A DNA stretch of 64,000 nucleotides from Chitinophaga sp. GbtcB8 (GTDB lineage: Bacteria > Bacteroidota > Bacteroidia > Chitinophagales > Chitinophagaceae), in contig NZ_JAGXJN010000022.1 of assembly GCF_019091455.1 (NCBI RefSeq), positions 59,241 through 123,240 of the forward strand. Reading direction: 5' to 3'. Below, one piece after another: positions 34,002-43,171 of this stretch. The stretch's first letter is position 1, and every line of letters starts with the position of its first letter. The position numbers and the translations under genes are program-made. The notes beneath the pieces were generated by a model. That model was given only the letters and a program-made list of their open reading frames with translations. It ran no database searches and was not told the origin of the DNA.

Positions 34002-36374
34002 ATGTTCAAAAATTACTTCAAAACTGCCTGGCGCAGCTTAATGAATAATAAGTTCTACAGCGCGCTGAATATTACTGGCCTTACCGTAGGCCTGGCCGTG
34101 GGATTACTAATATTGTTATGGGTAAATGATGAGCGTAGCTTTGACCGGTTTAATACTGATGCCGCTAACATTTACCGGGTAAATACGGCGCTGGGCACAG
34201 GATTAAGCAAGGGCGTGTATGATGTAACACAGGCTACCATTGCCTTTCATGCATTAAAGGAGGTGCCCGGCGTAAAAAACGCTGTACGCATTATGGGGAA
34301 TGGGGACTATGCCTTTTTCAGCTATGGCAACAAAGTAATTAGCGGTAACCAGGGACTGTTCGTGGACTCATCGTTTTTTAAGGTGTTTGATTATAAGCTG
34401 TTAAAAGGCAGCCGGGAACAACCTTTCTCCGGCCCACAATCCGTGATCATTACCCAAACTGCCGCACAACGTTTCTTTGGAACAGCAGATCCTATGGGGA
34501 AAATACTGGTCGCTAATAATAAAGAGAGTTTTACTGTAAGCGGTATCATGGCAGATTTTCCTGAAAATTCTTCTTTAAAGGCGGATATGCTGTTCCCCAC
34601 CAGCCTGTGTCAAAAACGCTACCAGGTACAGGGAAGCTACTGGTCCTCGCTGGATGAAGACTGGGGTAATTACGCATGGGGCACCTATTTGCAGCTGCAA
34701 CCCGGGGTATCCATAACAGCAGTGGCAGATCAGCTTACAAAGATCAATGTTAAACATCAACCCGGCTTTAAACCCATTGAGATAGGTGAATACCGCTTGC
34801 AGGCCCTTACAGATATACATCTTCATGCACCGGATGGCAGTGCGGAGGGTAAGCAGCTGGTGAACATTTTTACCATTGTGGCTATGCTTATCCTGGGCAT
34901 AGCGGTTATTAACTACATTAACCTTTCCACCGCGCGCGCTATGCTGCGGGCTAAGGAAGTAAGCCTGCGCAAGATCATTGGCGCGGGCCGGCAGCAGCTG
35001 ATCACACAGTTTGTAATAGAAACCTTTTTGTTCTTTGTGATCACCCTTTGCCTGGCCTTTGTATTAATGACGGCCCTGATGCCTTTGTACAACAATATTG
35101 CAGGTAAGCAAATGCACCTCAATGTATTGGATGCGGGTTTATGGAAGGTGATCGGGCTTACCGTGCTGGCTACTATGCTGGCATCCGGCATTTACCCGGC
35201 GCTGCTGTTATCATCCTTTAAACCCTTAAATGCATTAAAAGGCAAGCTGTCCTGGGGTATTGGCAACATAGCTTTCCGCAAGGTGCTGGTGGTATGCCAG
35301 TTCGTATGTTCTATCGGGTTAATTATTGGCACGGTGATCATTCACCGGCAGCTGAGCTTTATAAGGGAAAAAAAGTTAGGCTATGATAAGTCATACGTGT
35401 TTTCCTTTAACATGCGTAACATGCTGGGCCACCTGGATGCAGTAGCCGCTACCTTATGCAGCCAGCCTGCCATACAGGGCGTTACAGCAGCCAGCGGTAA
35501 TATTGTGAGTGTGCCTAATGCTACCGTAGATATAAAGTGGGAAGGCAAGGATCCTAACCTGAGCTTCTTCGTGCATCCATTGGGTATAGATAAGGATTTC
35601 CTGGACTTCTTTAAGCTACAGCTGGCAAGCGGCGCCAATTTTACCGGCAGCAAGGCAGATTCCGCACATTTTATTTTGAATGAAACCGCGGTAAAAGAGG
35701 CGGGCATTAAAGACCCGCTGGGCAAAAGCCTTACGTTTTACGGGAACACCGGCACTATTATAGGAGTGGTAAAGGATTTTCATTTTGCATCCCTGAAAGA
35801 AAAGATCCAGCCCTTTATTTTTTATTACCGGCCGGTAAGTAACCAGCTGTTTGTAAGAACCACTGCCGGACAGTCAGCCGCCGCCATTAAAGCGGTGGAG
35901 AAATTATGGCCGCAGTATAATACTGATTTTCCGCTGGAATACAGGTTCATGGATGAAACCTTTGATAACCTCTACCGGTCCGACCGGCAAACCGGCGCAT
36001 TGTTTGACTATTTTACCATCATTGCTATTTTAATTTCCTGTTTGGGATTGTTTGGCCTGGCTACCTATGCGGCACATGTAAAGGTGAAGGAGATAGGCAT
36101 CCGCAAGGTATTAGGCGCCAGTGTGCTGAACATTGCTGCTATGTTATCCAGGGATTTTTTAACCCTTATTATCATTGCTATTATTATTGCGATGCCGGTG
36201 GCCTGGTGGGCCATGGATCAGTGGCTGGTAAATTTTGCCTACCGCGTAACCATCCGCTGGTGGGTGTTTGTTACAGCCGGAGTGGGGGCATTGTTAATAG
36301 CCCTGGGCACGGTAAGCTTCCAGGCTATAAAAGCAGCGCTGGCTAATCCGGTAAAGAGCTTGCGGGCAGAGTGA
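34002..36374 (+). CDS. MacB/FtsX-type ABC transporter permease
   Basis: This 790-residue permease opens with the Bacteroidota signature MFKNYFKTAWRSLMNNKFYS. It contains two FtsX/MacB halves, each with a periplasmic domain. Membrane segments lie at about 20-42, 283-305, 335-357, 378-400 and 425-445, and again near the C-terminus (about 670-690, 720-742 and 755-778). The cytoplasmic coupling motifs are AKEVSLRKIIGAGRQQLITQ and VKEIGIRKVLGASVLNIAAM. Such proteins move no substrate across the inner membrane themselves; they use ATP to drive export or stress functions in the periplasm. No ATPase gene is adjacent, which is usual for the large arrays of these permeases in this phylum. Confidence 0.92.
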   Translation: MFKNYFKTAWRSLMNNKFYSALNITGLTVGLAVGLLILLWVNDERSFDRFNTDAANIYRVNTALGTGLSKGVYDVTQATIAFHALKEVPGVKNAVRIMGNGDYAFFSYGNKVISGNQGLFVDSSFFKVFDYKLLKGSREQPFSGPQSVIITQTAAQRFFGTADPMGKILVANNKESFTVSGIMADFPENSSLKADMLFPTSLCQKRYQVQGSYWSSLDEDWGNYAWGTYLQLQPGVSITAVADQLTKINVKHQPGFKPIEIGEYRLQALTDIHLHAPDGSAEGKQLVNIFTIVAMLILGIAVINYINLSTARAMLRAKEVSLRKIIGAGRQQLITQFVIETFLFFVITLCLAFVLMTALMPLYNNIAGKQMHLNVLDAGLWKVIGLTVLATMLASGIYPALLLSSFKPLNALKGKLSWGIGNIAFRKVLVVCQFVCSIGLIIGTVIIHRQLSFIREKKLGYDKSYVFSFNMRNMLGHLDAVAATLCSQPAIQGVTAASGNIVSVPNATVDIKWEGKDPNLSFFVHPLGIDKDFLDFFKLQLASGANFTGSKADSAHFILNETAVKEAGIKDPLGKSLTFYGNTGTIIGVVKDFHFASLKEKIQPFIFYYRPVSNQLFVRTTAGQSAAAIKAVEKLWPQYNTDFPLEYRFMDETFDNLYRSDRQTGALFDYFTIIAILISCLGLFGLATYAAHVKVKEIGIRKVLGASVLNIAAMLSRDFLTLIIIAIIIAMPVAWWAMDQWLVNFAYRVTIRWWVFVTAGVGALLIALGTVSFQAIKAALANPVKSLRAE

Positions 36375-36376
36375 AC

Positions 36377-36514
36377 AATGTAAAATTTCAAACCGGCGAA
36401 GGAGGTTCATAGAGACCATTTAAAAGACTTTATGAACGAGATAAATGTAAAAGTGAATGCAACGGTATGAAAGACTGCATTCACTTTTACATTTAGCATT
36501 TAATATTTTACATT
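36377..36514. repeat. Palindromic ATGTAAA-type element, copy 1 (convergent junction)
   Basis: The core has 19-bp perfect arms: AAATGTAAAAGTGAATGCA (36443-36461) and its reverse complement (36476-36494). Outer arms AATGTAAAAT (36377-36386) and ATTTTACATT (36505-36514) also pair. The element begins 3 bp after the permease stop codon and ends 4 bp before the convergent VOC stop codon. This copy is interrupted between outer and inner arms by about 55 bp with its own TTCATA/TATGAA stem. Confidence 0.85.
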
Positions 36515-36517
36515 TCT

Positions 36518-36904
36518 TTATTTCTCCATGTTCTGTATCACAGATAAAATATTCCCTGCAGGGTCTTTGAACCAGGCTATCTTGTGAGTGCCATTATCCC
36601 GTATACCTTTGTCATTTGTTTCAATGTCGCCGGTATAGTGCTCAAATTCCACACCTTTATCATGCAGCTCATCTACCGCTTTCTCCACGTTATCTACCTG
36701 GAAATTTAATACGGTAAAAGTAGCCGGTGTATGATTGGGCTTAGGGTAAAGCATTACATTGCCACTGCCGTTCATGTCCAGTGTTAATACCCCTTCCGGC
36801 TGTTGAATAGAAGTTTTGATGCCCAGCGTTTTTTCGTAGAACGTTTGCGCTTCCTGTACGTTATTTACAGAAAAGCTGCTAAAGGAATTTTTTTGACCAA
36901 CCAT
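36518..36904 (-). CDS. VOC family (glyoxalase-like) protein
   Basis: This 128-residue protein is a two-module vicinal-oxygen-chelate fold: SSFSVNNVQEAQTFYEKTLG in the first half and VLNFQVDNVEKAVDELHDKG with AWFKDPAGNILSVIQ in the second. The last block carries the typical DPAGN metal-site region. Members are dioxygenases, isomerases or resistance proteins; the substrate is not evident. A TACATTTG box (36907-36914, minus strand) lies only 2 nt before the ATG, but without a matching -33 element. The upstream 374-bp gap (36905-37278) holds no convincing gene. Confidence 0.85.
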   Translation of the reverse strand: MVGQKNSFSSFSVNNVQEAQTFYEKTLGIKTSIQQPEGVLTLDMNGSGNVMLYPKPNHTPATFTVLNFQVDNVEKAVDELHDKGVEFEHYTGDIETNDKGIRDNGTHKIAWFKDPAGNILSVIQNMEK

Positions 36905-37278
36905 AACAAATGTATTTATTGGTGAATAATAGTGTGCTTATATTACCTCACAAATTTACTGCCATTACCCCAGCCCCGGGGGCGGCAATTGCGTCAATAA
37001 CAGGGGTTATTTTACCACCGGCCGTCAGGCTGCTGCCAATCTCTGCATTTGGCTGGTAGCCGCAAATTGCGGCCACCCTCAAACGCTAAATACTCTCGGG
37101 CCTCCAATCTCAACCATAAGAATATTTTCAAAACAACGCAACCTTTCCCGCCACTCCCGCGTAAACATAAAGCTATCGCCGCATCTTCTTCTTTTCCGTA
37201 GTAGCAGTAAACACCATATCAAAGAACCATGGCATTCCACATTCCCCCATTTCTTCACCATCTAAACAATTGATTGTT

Positions 37279-38688
37279 ATGAAAAGCAATTGCACGTACC
37301 TCTTTCGCCTGCTGCAACGCAGTACAGCAGCCCCTTTCGTGTTAGCCCTGCTAAGTGCTGTATGCTTATTGCAGAGCTGTAAAAAACATGATGACGACAA
37401 GCCCCTGAAGGCCGTAGATGTGCAGCTGATCGCAGACAACCTGGTAGCTCCCTTAGGCGTAGTAACAGCGCCGGATTACAGCAAACGCCTGTTTATTATT
37501 GACCAGGTAGGTAAAGTATGGATCGTGGATGCAAGCGGTAATAAGCTGGCTACGCCCTTCATTGACCTGAGCAGTAAGCTCGTGCCTTTACAAGCCGGTT
37601 ATGATGAACGCGGCCTGCTGGGACTGGCGTTTCACCCGGACTATAAGCACAACGGGCGTTTTTATGTGTATTATAACCTGAAGCCCCGCAGTGGCGGCCC
37701 GGTTAGCGGCATGCCCTGGGATAACCTGAGCCGTATTGCAGAATTTAAAGTATCGGCTGCTAACCCTAATATGGCGGACATGAGCTCTGAAAAAGTGCTG
37801 CTGGACCTGGATGATCCGCAGCTGAACCACAACGGCGGCACCCTGGAATTTGGCCCGGATGGTTACCTGTACATTGCTATTGGCGATGGCGGCGCAGCAG
37901 ATGATGTGGCCCCCGGCCATGTGAACGACTGGTATGCTACTAATGCAGGCGGTAACGGGCAGGATGTGGAGGCTAACCTGTTTGGCAACATACTGCGTAT
38001 TGATGTGAATAGCGGCAGTCCTTACGGTATACCTGCCGATAACCCCTTTGTAGGCAAACCCGGCAGGGATGAAATTTATGCCTATGGTTTCCGCAACCCA
38101 TACCGTTTTTCTTTTGATATGGGCGGCTCCCACTGGTTATATGCAGGCGATGCCGGCCAGTCGTTATACGAAGAAATTGATGTAGTGAAAAAAGGCGGCA
38201 ACTACGGCTGGAATGTTAAAGAAGGTACCCACTGTTTTGATGCCGCTAATGATAAGGTAGAGTTGCCCGGCTGCCCCGTGCAAGACACTTTCAACAACCC
38301 GCTGGTAGACCCGGTAATTGAAATGAACAATGCCTCCAACCCCAAAGGCGGTAAGGCCACCACTATTATTGGCGGTAATGTGTACCGCGGGCATGCCATT
38401 CCCGGCCTGCAGGGCAAATACATTTTCGGCATCTTCTCACAACCGGGTAATACGCCTAATGCGGAGCTGTATACCTCTAAACCCGGTGGTACCGGTTTAT
38501 GGTCTTTTGAAGAGCTTACCTTAAAAGACCGGCCTAATGATATTGGTTATTACCTGAAAGGTTTTGGACAGGATTGGGATGGGGAAATGTACATCACCGT
38601 ATCCACCATGGCCGGCCCTTCCGGCAATACCGGTAAGGTGTATAAGCTGGTGCCGGAAAAAGATAACAGCGGTCACGGGAATTATTAA
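37279..38688 (+). CDS. PQQ-dependent sugar dehydrogenase-like lipoprotein
   Basis: About 469 residues from the ATG at 37279. The N-terminus has a hydrophobic signal and lipobox LLQSCKKHDDDK. The six-bladed propeller of soluble glucose/aldose sugar dehydrogenases is indicated by DERGLLGLAFHPDYKHNGRF, HNGGTLEFGPDGYLYIAIGD and FRNPYRFSFD. PQQ-bearing members oxidise sugars in the periplasm and pass electrons to the respiratory chain. Cofactor binding is not proven by sequence alone, as many Bacteroidota homologues bind other ligands. It stands alone, with a palindromic element beginning about 12 bp after the stop codon. Confidence 0.88.
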   Translation: MKSNCTYLFRLLQRSTAAPFVLALLSAVCLLQSCKKHDDDKPLKAVDVQLIADNLVAPLGVVTAPDYSKRLFIIDQVGKVWIVDASGNKLATPFIDLSSKLVPLQAGYDERGLLGLAFHPDYKHNGRFYVYYNLKPRSGGPVSGMPWDNLSRIAEFKVSAANPNMADMSSEKVLLDLDDPQLNHNGGTLEFGPDGYLYIAIGDGGAADDVAPGHVNDWYATNAGGNGQDVEANLFGNILRIDVNSGSPYGIPADNPFVGKPGRDEIYAYGFRNPYRFSFDMGGSHWLYAGDAGQSLYEEIDVVKKGGNYGWNVKEGTHCFDAANDKVELPGCPVQDTFNNPLVDPVIEMNNASNPKGGKATTIIGGNVYRGHAIPGLQGKYIFGIFSQPGNTPNAELYTSKPGGTGLWSFEELTLKDRPNDIGYYLKGFGQDWDGEMYITVSTMAGPSGNTGKVYKLVPEKDNSGHGNY

Positions 38689-38700
38689 CTAACGTAAAAA

Positions 38701-38822
38701 AGAATGTAAAATCATAAATGTAAAATGCTAAATGTAAAAGGGAATGCAGCTGGTAAGTAAACGCCCTGTCTGCTGTATTTCTCTTTTACATTTTACATTT
38801 ATGATTTTACATTCTACATTCC
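38701..38822. repeat. Palindromic ATGTAAA-type element, copy 2 (convergent junction)
   Basis: The left arm (38701-38750) reads AGAATGTAAAATCATAAATG and continues in 7-bp units to GGAATGCAGC. The right arm (38771-38822) is its imperfect reverse complement, with GCTGTATTTC near the loop and GATTTTACATTC at the end. It starts 13 bp after the sugar dehydrogenase stop codon and ends 5 bp before the convergent stop codon at 38827. Confidence 0.85.
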
Positions 38823-38826
38823 AAAC

Positions 38827-40713
38827 TTATTGCACCACTAATTTTTGCGTGGTGTCTGTTTTAGAATTGCGGATCCTTACCAGGTACACGCCGCTTTTCA
38901 GGGCTTTGGTATCCAGCAGGTGATTTTTGCCGCTGCTTACAGTTTCAAAAGCTATTTCCCCATTCAGCTTAATAACGGAAATAAAAGTTTTTTCCGTAGC
39001 TGCATTGGTGAACTCAAGCTTCACAATATTGCCGGGAGCTACCGGGTTGGGGTACATTAAAAATTCAGCAGGGTTGATCATCTTTTTAATGTCCGCTACT
39101 TCGCAGGTAGTTGGGTAGGCATGGTTGCAGTACTTAGACCAGTCTATACCTTCTGCGCTGCTGCTTTCCGTGGTAGCGGTACGCGTAGTAGCCAGCGTAG
39201 CTGAATTATACCATTTGGTGTTAACATTAGCCGTGCCGGTAACGCCGGTCACTAAACGCAAACGGTAATTGTACTTAGCCTTGCGGGTGCTTTCCCCGTT
39301 ATAGATATAATCTGTATTGGTAATAACGGCAATGACTACACCGTTTGCCGGCGGAGAAGTAAGCTTCAGGCTGCAGCTGCCGCTGGATACATACTGGCTG
39401 TACACCGGTGTGCCGGTAGTGGTGCGGTATACCAGCTGGCAGGTCATGTTAGCGCCAATAGGTTCAAAATTCACCGTTACCATATTACCGGTTACCAGTA
39501 AGGGTATCTGGTTACCGCCAGACCATCCCGGCAGGGTAAGCGTATCCGGTGTAAGCAGCCCGGCGTTGTTAGTGGTTTTTACATAGGGTGTAGCTATCCA
39601 CGGTGCAGGATTTAACCAGGAAGGCTGCCACTCCGCGCCAATGGATTGGCCCATGTGCGCATTCAGCAATGACAGCACAGCATTTTTCCAGGGACCAAAA
39701 TCCACCAGCGCCTGTTTGGCCCGGTACTCTGTAATTAAGCGCCGCATTTGTGCTGCGCCAATGCCGGATGCAATACCTGCCAGCACACGGGTAGGCGAAT
39801 TTCTCCATATCCAGGGTACGGAGCCGTTGCCCAGCACATTGCCCAAAAAGGTAGGGAATGAGCTGCTGTATTGGTGTCCGCCCAAATAGGTTTTCCAGGT
39901 GCAGATCTGCTGCCCGCCGTTAAACATATTCACGCCTTCGGCAGAGGGCCCTCCGAAAGAGCCATCCTGCAGCCAGCCGGAGTAACATTCAATAGGCATA
40001 AAAGGCGCAATAAAATCCGTACCGTTCAGGAAACCCATGGAGCTGTAGTTGTTGTTACGCTGCGCATCGGCAGTTTGCTGCAGCCATACATTACCGCCTT
40101 CATGAAACCAGGCAGATTGTTTTACGCCCGGCAGGTCGGCCAGCACGGCATGTATACCTTCATGCACCATGGCGCTGCGCTGGGATTCCCTGTCTGAATA
40201 GGGGCAGGCAGGGTCAAAGGAATACACAGGGTAGTAAGAGGCCAGCACCATGGGCCAGCTTTTACCATTATAGTTAATAGCGCTTTGCCAGCCACCCAGG
40301 TCGGTGTTGGAAGCATTATCTGTACAAAGCCCGGAACCATACAGGTACACTGCGCTGCGGTAACCGCTTTTTGCGCGCAGGTCCGGAGGCCATCCCATCT
40401 GGTCGCGGAAGTAGGCAAATTCACTGTTTAACCGCGCCAGCATAGGCGTTATAGCAGCTGTGGTAACCAGTGAGTTCTTATTAGGGCCCCAGCGGAATGT
40501 CCACCATTGGGACGATTGTGTGCCCACCACCTGCGGGCAGTCATTTAATACCTGCGTAGGCGTGGGCAGGGTGGGAAACTCATCCCTGAAATTGTAGCTG
40601 ATATTGGGGGAGTAGGCCGGCCATGTGTATGGATCTCCTACTGCCTGTGCCTGCAGTAAAATGTTGTTGAAGAGTAAACATAGTATCAGTACAGAAAATT
40701 TTAGTTTGTTCAT
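38827..40713 (-). CDS. Secreted putative zinc-protease-like protein with T9SS sorting domain
   Basis: This 628-residue protein has a signal peptide (MNKLKFSVLILCLLFNNILL then QAQA). A central domain (about 25-370) contains HEGIH (residues about 184-188), an HExxH zinc motif, and a Glu 20 residues later in WFHEGGNVWLQQ. This spacing is like gluzincin metallopeptidases, but sequence around it is not a family I know well; resemblance to DUF6055-type proteins is possible. Residues about 400-500 are beta-rich with YRTTTGTPVYSQY. The C-terminus (about 548-628, FLMYPNPVAPGN .. LVVQ) is a T9SS type A sorting domain. It is probably exported to the cell surface or medium to cut protein or a protein-bound polymer. 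Confidence 0.72.
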   Translation of the reverse strand: MNKLKFSVLILCLLFNNILLQAQAVGDPYTWPAYSPNISYNFRDEFPTLPTPTQVLNDCPQVVGTQSSQWWTFRWGPNKNSLVTTAAITPMLARLNSEFAYFRDQMGWPPDLRAKSGYRSAVYLYGSGLCTDNASNTDLGGWQSAINYNGKSWPMVLASYYPVYSFDPACPYSDRESQRSAMVHEGIHAVLADLPGVKQSAWFHEGGNVWLQQTADAQRNNNYSSMGFLNGTDFIAPFMPIECYSGWLQDGSFGGPSAEGVNMFNGGQQICTWKTYLGGHQYSSSFPTFLGNVLGNGSVPWIWRNSPTRVLAGIASGIGAAQMRRLITEYRAKQALVDFGPWKNAVLSLLNAHMGQSIGAEWQPSWLNPAPWIATPYVKTTNNAGLLTPDTLTLPGWSGGNQIPLLVTGNMVTVNFEPIGANMTCQLVYRTTTGTPVYSQYVSSGSCSLKLTSPPANGVVIAVITNTDYIYNGESTRKAKYNYRLRLVTGVTGTANVNTKWYNSATLATTRTATTESSSAEGIDWSKYCNHAYPTTCEVADIKKMINPAEFLMYPNPVAPGNIVKLEFTNAATEKTFISVIKLNGEIAFETVSSGKNHLLDTKALKSGVYLVRIRNSKTDTTQKLVVQ

Positions 40714-40952
40714 AAAGATAGCGTGACTTGTTAGTTAACAATAGGGTTGATCTATCTACTTTGGGTAGATGGTAATTTTGAGAAAGAAAATACTTAAAGA
40801 AGGGTTAGGGCTACATGCATATAGGTTTTTCCGGTAGTATCTTCCAGGCATGAAATTAGGTTAATAGGGAAGACCCCGGTACCTGTTTATTAACCACCTT
40901 TAACAGGATTTTATCAGGAAGGCTGGCACTTTAATTGCGCCGTATCCTGTTT

Positions 40953-40960
40953 TATATTTG
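40953..40960 (+). promoter_or_regulatory. TAnnTTTG promoter box before the ACT gene
   Basis: TATATTTG lies 22 nt before the ATG at 40983. A TTTA 19 bp upstream (40930-40933) is a weak -33 element. Confidence 0.45.
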
Positions 40961-40982
40961 CAGCATTTTCAATCAACGTTTT

Positions 40983-41381
40983 ATGCCAGGAGAAACTAGC
41001 TTAACGGTATTGCTAAGTTCTATGTCGCCGGTATTACATGAAGGCGAATATGTTTTTTGTACGGTAGATGCGGGCCACGAACCGGATCTGAAGGAAGTGC
41101 TTTGTTTTTTCCGGGAAGCAGAAGGGCTCACCCTCATTATGCGTAAAAGCCTGGCTGATGCAAAGGGCCTGGTGTACACCTTTGTGGCCTCCTGGATCAC
41201 GTTAACGGTGCATTCCTCCCTGGCCGCTGTTGGGTTAACAGCCGCTGTTGCAAAAGCCCTGGCAGAGCAGCACATCAGCTGCAATGTAGTAGCTGCCTTT
41301 TACCATGATCATCTTTTTGTGCCGGTACAGGATGCGGAAAAAGCTATGTTAGCTTTGCAGGCCTTAAGCGCCACGGCATAA
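40983..41381 (+). CDS. ACT-domain protein (tandem ACT_3/ACT_7 type)
   Basis: This 132-residue cytosolic protein starts MPGETSLTVLLSSMSPVLHE and continues EYVFCTV, typical of the ACT_3 family. Its second half, SSLAAVGLTAAVAKALAEQH then ISCNVVAAFYHDHLFVPV, matches an ACT_7 domain. ACT domains bind amino acids, and free-standing tandem forms are presumed small-molecule sensors. The start at 40983 is chosen over the upstream in-frame codons because they overlap the promoter box. The AraC-type regulator gene starts 28 bp downstream on the same strand and may share the transcript. Confidence 0.85.
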   Translation: MPGETSLTVLLSSMSPVLHEGEYVFCTVDAGHEPDLKEVLCFFREAEGLTLIMRKSLADAKGLVYTFVASWITLTVHSSLAAVGLTAAVAKALAEQHISCNVVAAFYHDHLFVPVQDAEKAMLALQALSATA

Positions 41382-41409
41382 TGTTATTTGAATGGCCTAA
41401 CTTTAAAGC

Positions 41410-42312
41410 ATGAAAGGAAAGGAAACCATCACGGAGTTTTTTGAACAGTACGGGCAGGTATATGAGCAGCAGCAGTTCATGGTATACCGCCTGCAGGATT
41501 TTGGCTGCGACAGTACTTACCTGCCGCCAAACCGCCGTGATTTTTACAAAATATCCCTGATGATAAAAGGGGAGGGGATCTTATCCTATGCAGACAGGTC
41601 TATTCATGTAAAGGATGCCAGCCTTTCTTTCACGAACCCGCTGATCCCTTATTCCTGGGAACCTTTAAGCACAGAACAGGAAGGTTATTTTTGCCTGTTT
41701 AAGGAAGATTTTGTGGACGCTGGTTTAAAGAACGGCGGCCTGGCGCAGTCGGCTTTATTCAAGGCAGGCGGCCATCACATCTTTTTCCCCGAAGCAGCTA
41801 AAATGCAGTTCCTGGGCGGCATTTTTGAGAATATATTCCGCGAGGCGCAATCTGCTTACGCCAATAAATATGAGCTGTTAAAAAGTTACCTGCAGATCGT
41901 AATGCATGAAGCGCTGAAAATGCAGCCGGCAGCAACATTCTTTCAGCCCGGCAATGCGGCACAGCGCATCAGCGAATTGTTCCTGGAGCTGCTGGAACGG
42001 CAGTTCCCCATTGATTCCCCGCAGCAGGTCATCCGCCTCAAAAACGCGAATGAATTTGCCGCGCAGCTTTCCGTACATACCAACCACCTGAACCGCGCGT
42101 TAAAGGATATTACCGGCAAAACCACCACAGAATGGATTGCCGAAAAAATAACCCGGGAAGCCAAAGCCCTGCTGCTGCACAGTGGCTGGGATGTAGCGCA
42201 GATAGGGTATTGCCTGGGTTTTGAACACGCCTCCAACTTCAACAGCTTTTTTAAAAAGCATAGCGGGCAAACGCCGAACCAGTTCCGCAAGACCATTGTT
42301 TCCATTTCATAA
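41410..42312 (+). CDS. AraC family transcriptional regulator
   Basis: This 300-residue regulator has an N-terminal cupin-like sensing domain (about 20-160; PPNRRDFYKISLMIKGEG and SYADRSIHVKDASLSFTNPL) and a C-terminal AraC/XylS DNA-binding domain (about 205-298). The latter has FAAQLSVHTNHLNRALKDIT (first helix-turn-helix) and WDVAQIGYCLGFEHASNFNS then FFKKHSGQTPNQFR. A short inverted repeat, AACGCA-N7-TGCGTT, lies 13 bp downstream in front of the SDR gene. The SDR gene is therefore the most likely target. Confidence 0.92.
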   Translation: MKGKETITEFFEQYGQVYEQQQFMVYRLQDFGCDSTYLPPNRRDFYKISLMIKGEGILSYADRSIHVKDASLSFTNPLIPYSWEPLSTEQEGYFCLFKEDFVDAGLKNGGLAQSALFKAGGHHIFFPEAAKMQFLGGIFENIFREAQSAYANKYELLKSYLQIVMHEALKMQPAATFFQPGNAAQRISELFLELLERQFPIDSPQQVIRLKNANEFAAQLSVHTNHLNRALKDITGKTTTEWIAEKITREAKALLLHSGWDVAQIGYCLGFEHASNFNSFFKKHSGQTPNQFRKTIVSIS

Positions 42313-42324
42313 TTACCTGTTTGA

Positions 42325-42362
42325 AACGCATAATTTCTGCGTTCACAGGCGCCCTACCTTTG
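42325..42362 (+). promoter_or_regulatory. Promoter with inverted repeat before the SDR gene
   Basis: AACGCA (42325-42330) and TGCGTT (42338-42343) form a 6-bp inverted repeat with a 7-bp centre. TACCTTTG (42355-42362), a TAnnTTTG box, follows 16 bp before the ATG. The repeat occupies the -33 region, a usual position for an AraC-type activator. Confidence 0.5.
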
Positions 42363-42378
42363 GATCATCAAAAACAAG

Positions 42379-43170
42379 ATGATCATGTCACAAGCGGATT
42401 TAGCAAACAAAGTAGCGCTCATTACCGGTGGTACTACCGGCATAGGATTAGCCACCGCCGCATTATTCCTGCAGCGTGGGGCCAAAGTGGTAATAGCCGG
42501 GCGCCGCGTTGCAGAAGGGCAAAAAGCATTACAGCAATTACAAACCATCAGTGAACACGTACATTTTATTGCCGCAGATGTAGCTGACAGCACAGCGGTA
42601 CAGCAGCTGGTAAGGGAAACCGTAAGATTGTTCGGGCAGCTGGATATAGCTTTTAACAACGCAGGTATAGAAGGCCGTTTTGCGCCTATTGAGGAAGCTT
42701 CTGAAGAGGAGTTTGATAACGTGATGCGTATTAACCTCAAGGGCGTATGGCTAAGCTGTAAATATGAAATAGCGCAGTTTAAGAAACAGGGTACCGGTGG
42801 CGCAATTGTAAATACCTCTTCCTGGCTGGCAAGGGGGGCTGCTTTTGGCAGCGCAGTATACTCTGCCAGCAAAGCTGCGCTGGATGGTATGGTGCGGGCG
42901 CTGGCCATTGAAGGCGCCCCGGCAGGCATCCGCCTTAATAACATTCAGCCTGGTTATATACGCACGCCTATGTTTGACCGTTTTTTCCCGGGTGAAGATG
43001 CGGAAGCAGCCATGGAGCCCTTTAAAAAACATGCGCCCATTGGCCGCTTTGCAGAACCGGAGGAAGTAGCTGAATTAGTATTGTGGTTAAGCAGCCCCGC
43101 CGCTTCATTTGTTACCGGAGAAAGTATGCTGGTAGATGGCGGTATTGCCATTGGCGGCCAGCGGATGTAA
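42379..43170 (+). CDS. Short-chain dehydrogenase/reductase
   Basis: This 263-residue classical SDR has TGGTTGIG (NAD(P) binding, about 15-22), NNAGIEG, catalytic Ser in NTSSWLARG, and YSASKAALDG with the catalytic Tyr and Lys. The C-terminal FVTGESMLVDGGIAIGGQ is typical of the glucose-1-dehydrogenase/3-oxoacyl reductase-like group. GRRVAEGQ after the second beta-strand suggests NADPH. The Met at 42385 is an alternative start. It follows the AraC regulator on the same strand and carries its own promoter. The palindromic element at 43172 begins directly after the stop codon. Confidence 0.9.
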   Translation: MIMSQADLANKVALITGGTTGIGLATAALFLQRGAKVVIAGRRVAEGQKALQQLQTISEHVHFIAADVADSTAVQQLVRETVRLFGQLDIAFNNAGIEGRFAPIEEASEEEFDNVMRINLKGVWLSCKYEIAQFKKQGTGGAIVNTSSWLARGAAFGSAVYSASKAALDGMVRALAIEGAPAGIRLNNIQPGYIRTPMFDRFFPGEDAEAAMEPFKKHAPIGRFAEPEEVAELVLWLSSPAASFVTGESMLVDGGIAIGGQRM

Positions 43171-43171
43171 T

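Noticed and set aside
36907..36914. Leaderless mRNA for the VOC gene at 36904 from a TACATTTG box 2 nt before the ATG
   Set aside because: No -33 TTTG at 19-21 bp, and about 30 TAnnTTTG matches are expected by chance in both strands of this window.
37079..37261. 60-codon minus-strand frame in the gap before the sugar dehydrogenase
   Set aside because: Composition (many Arg, Cys and Trp, no domain) and lack of a start context make it a chance frame. The gap 36905-37278 otherwise shows nothing recognisable.
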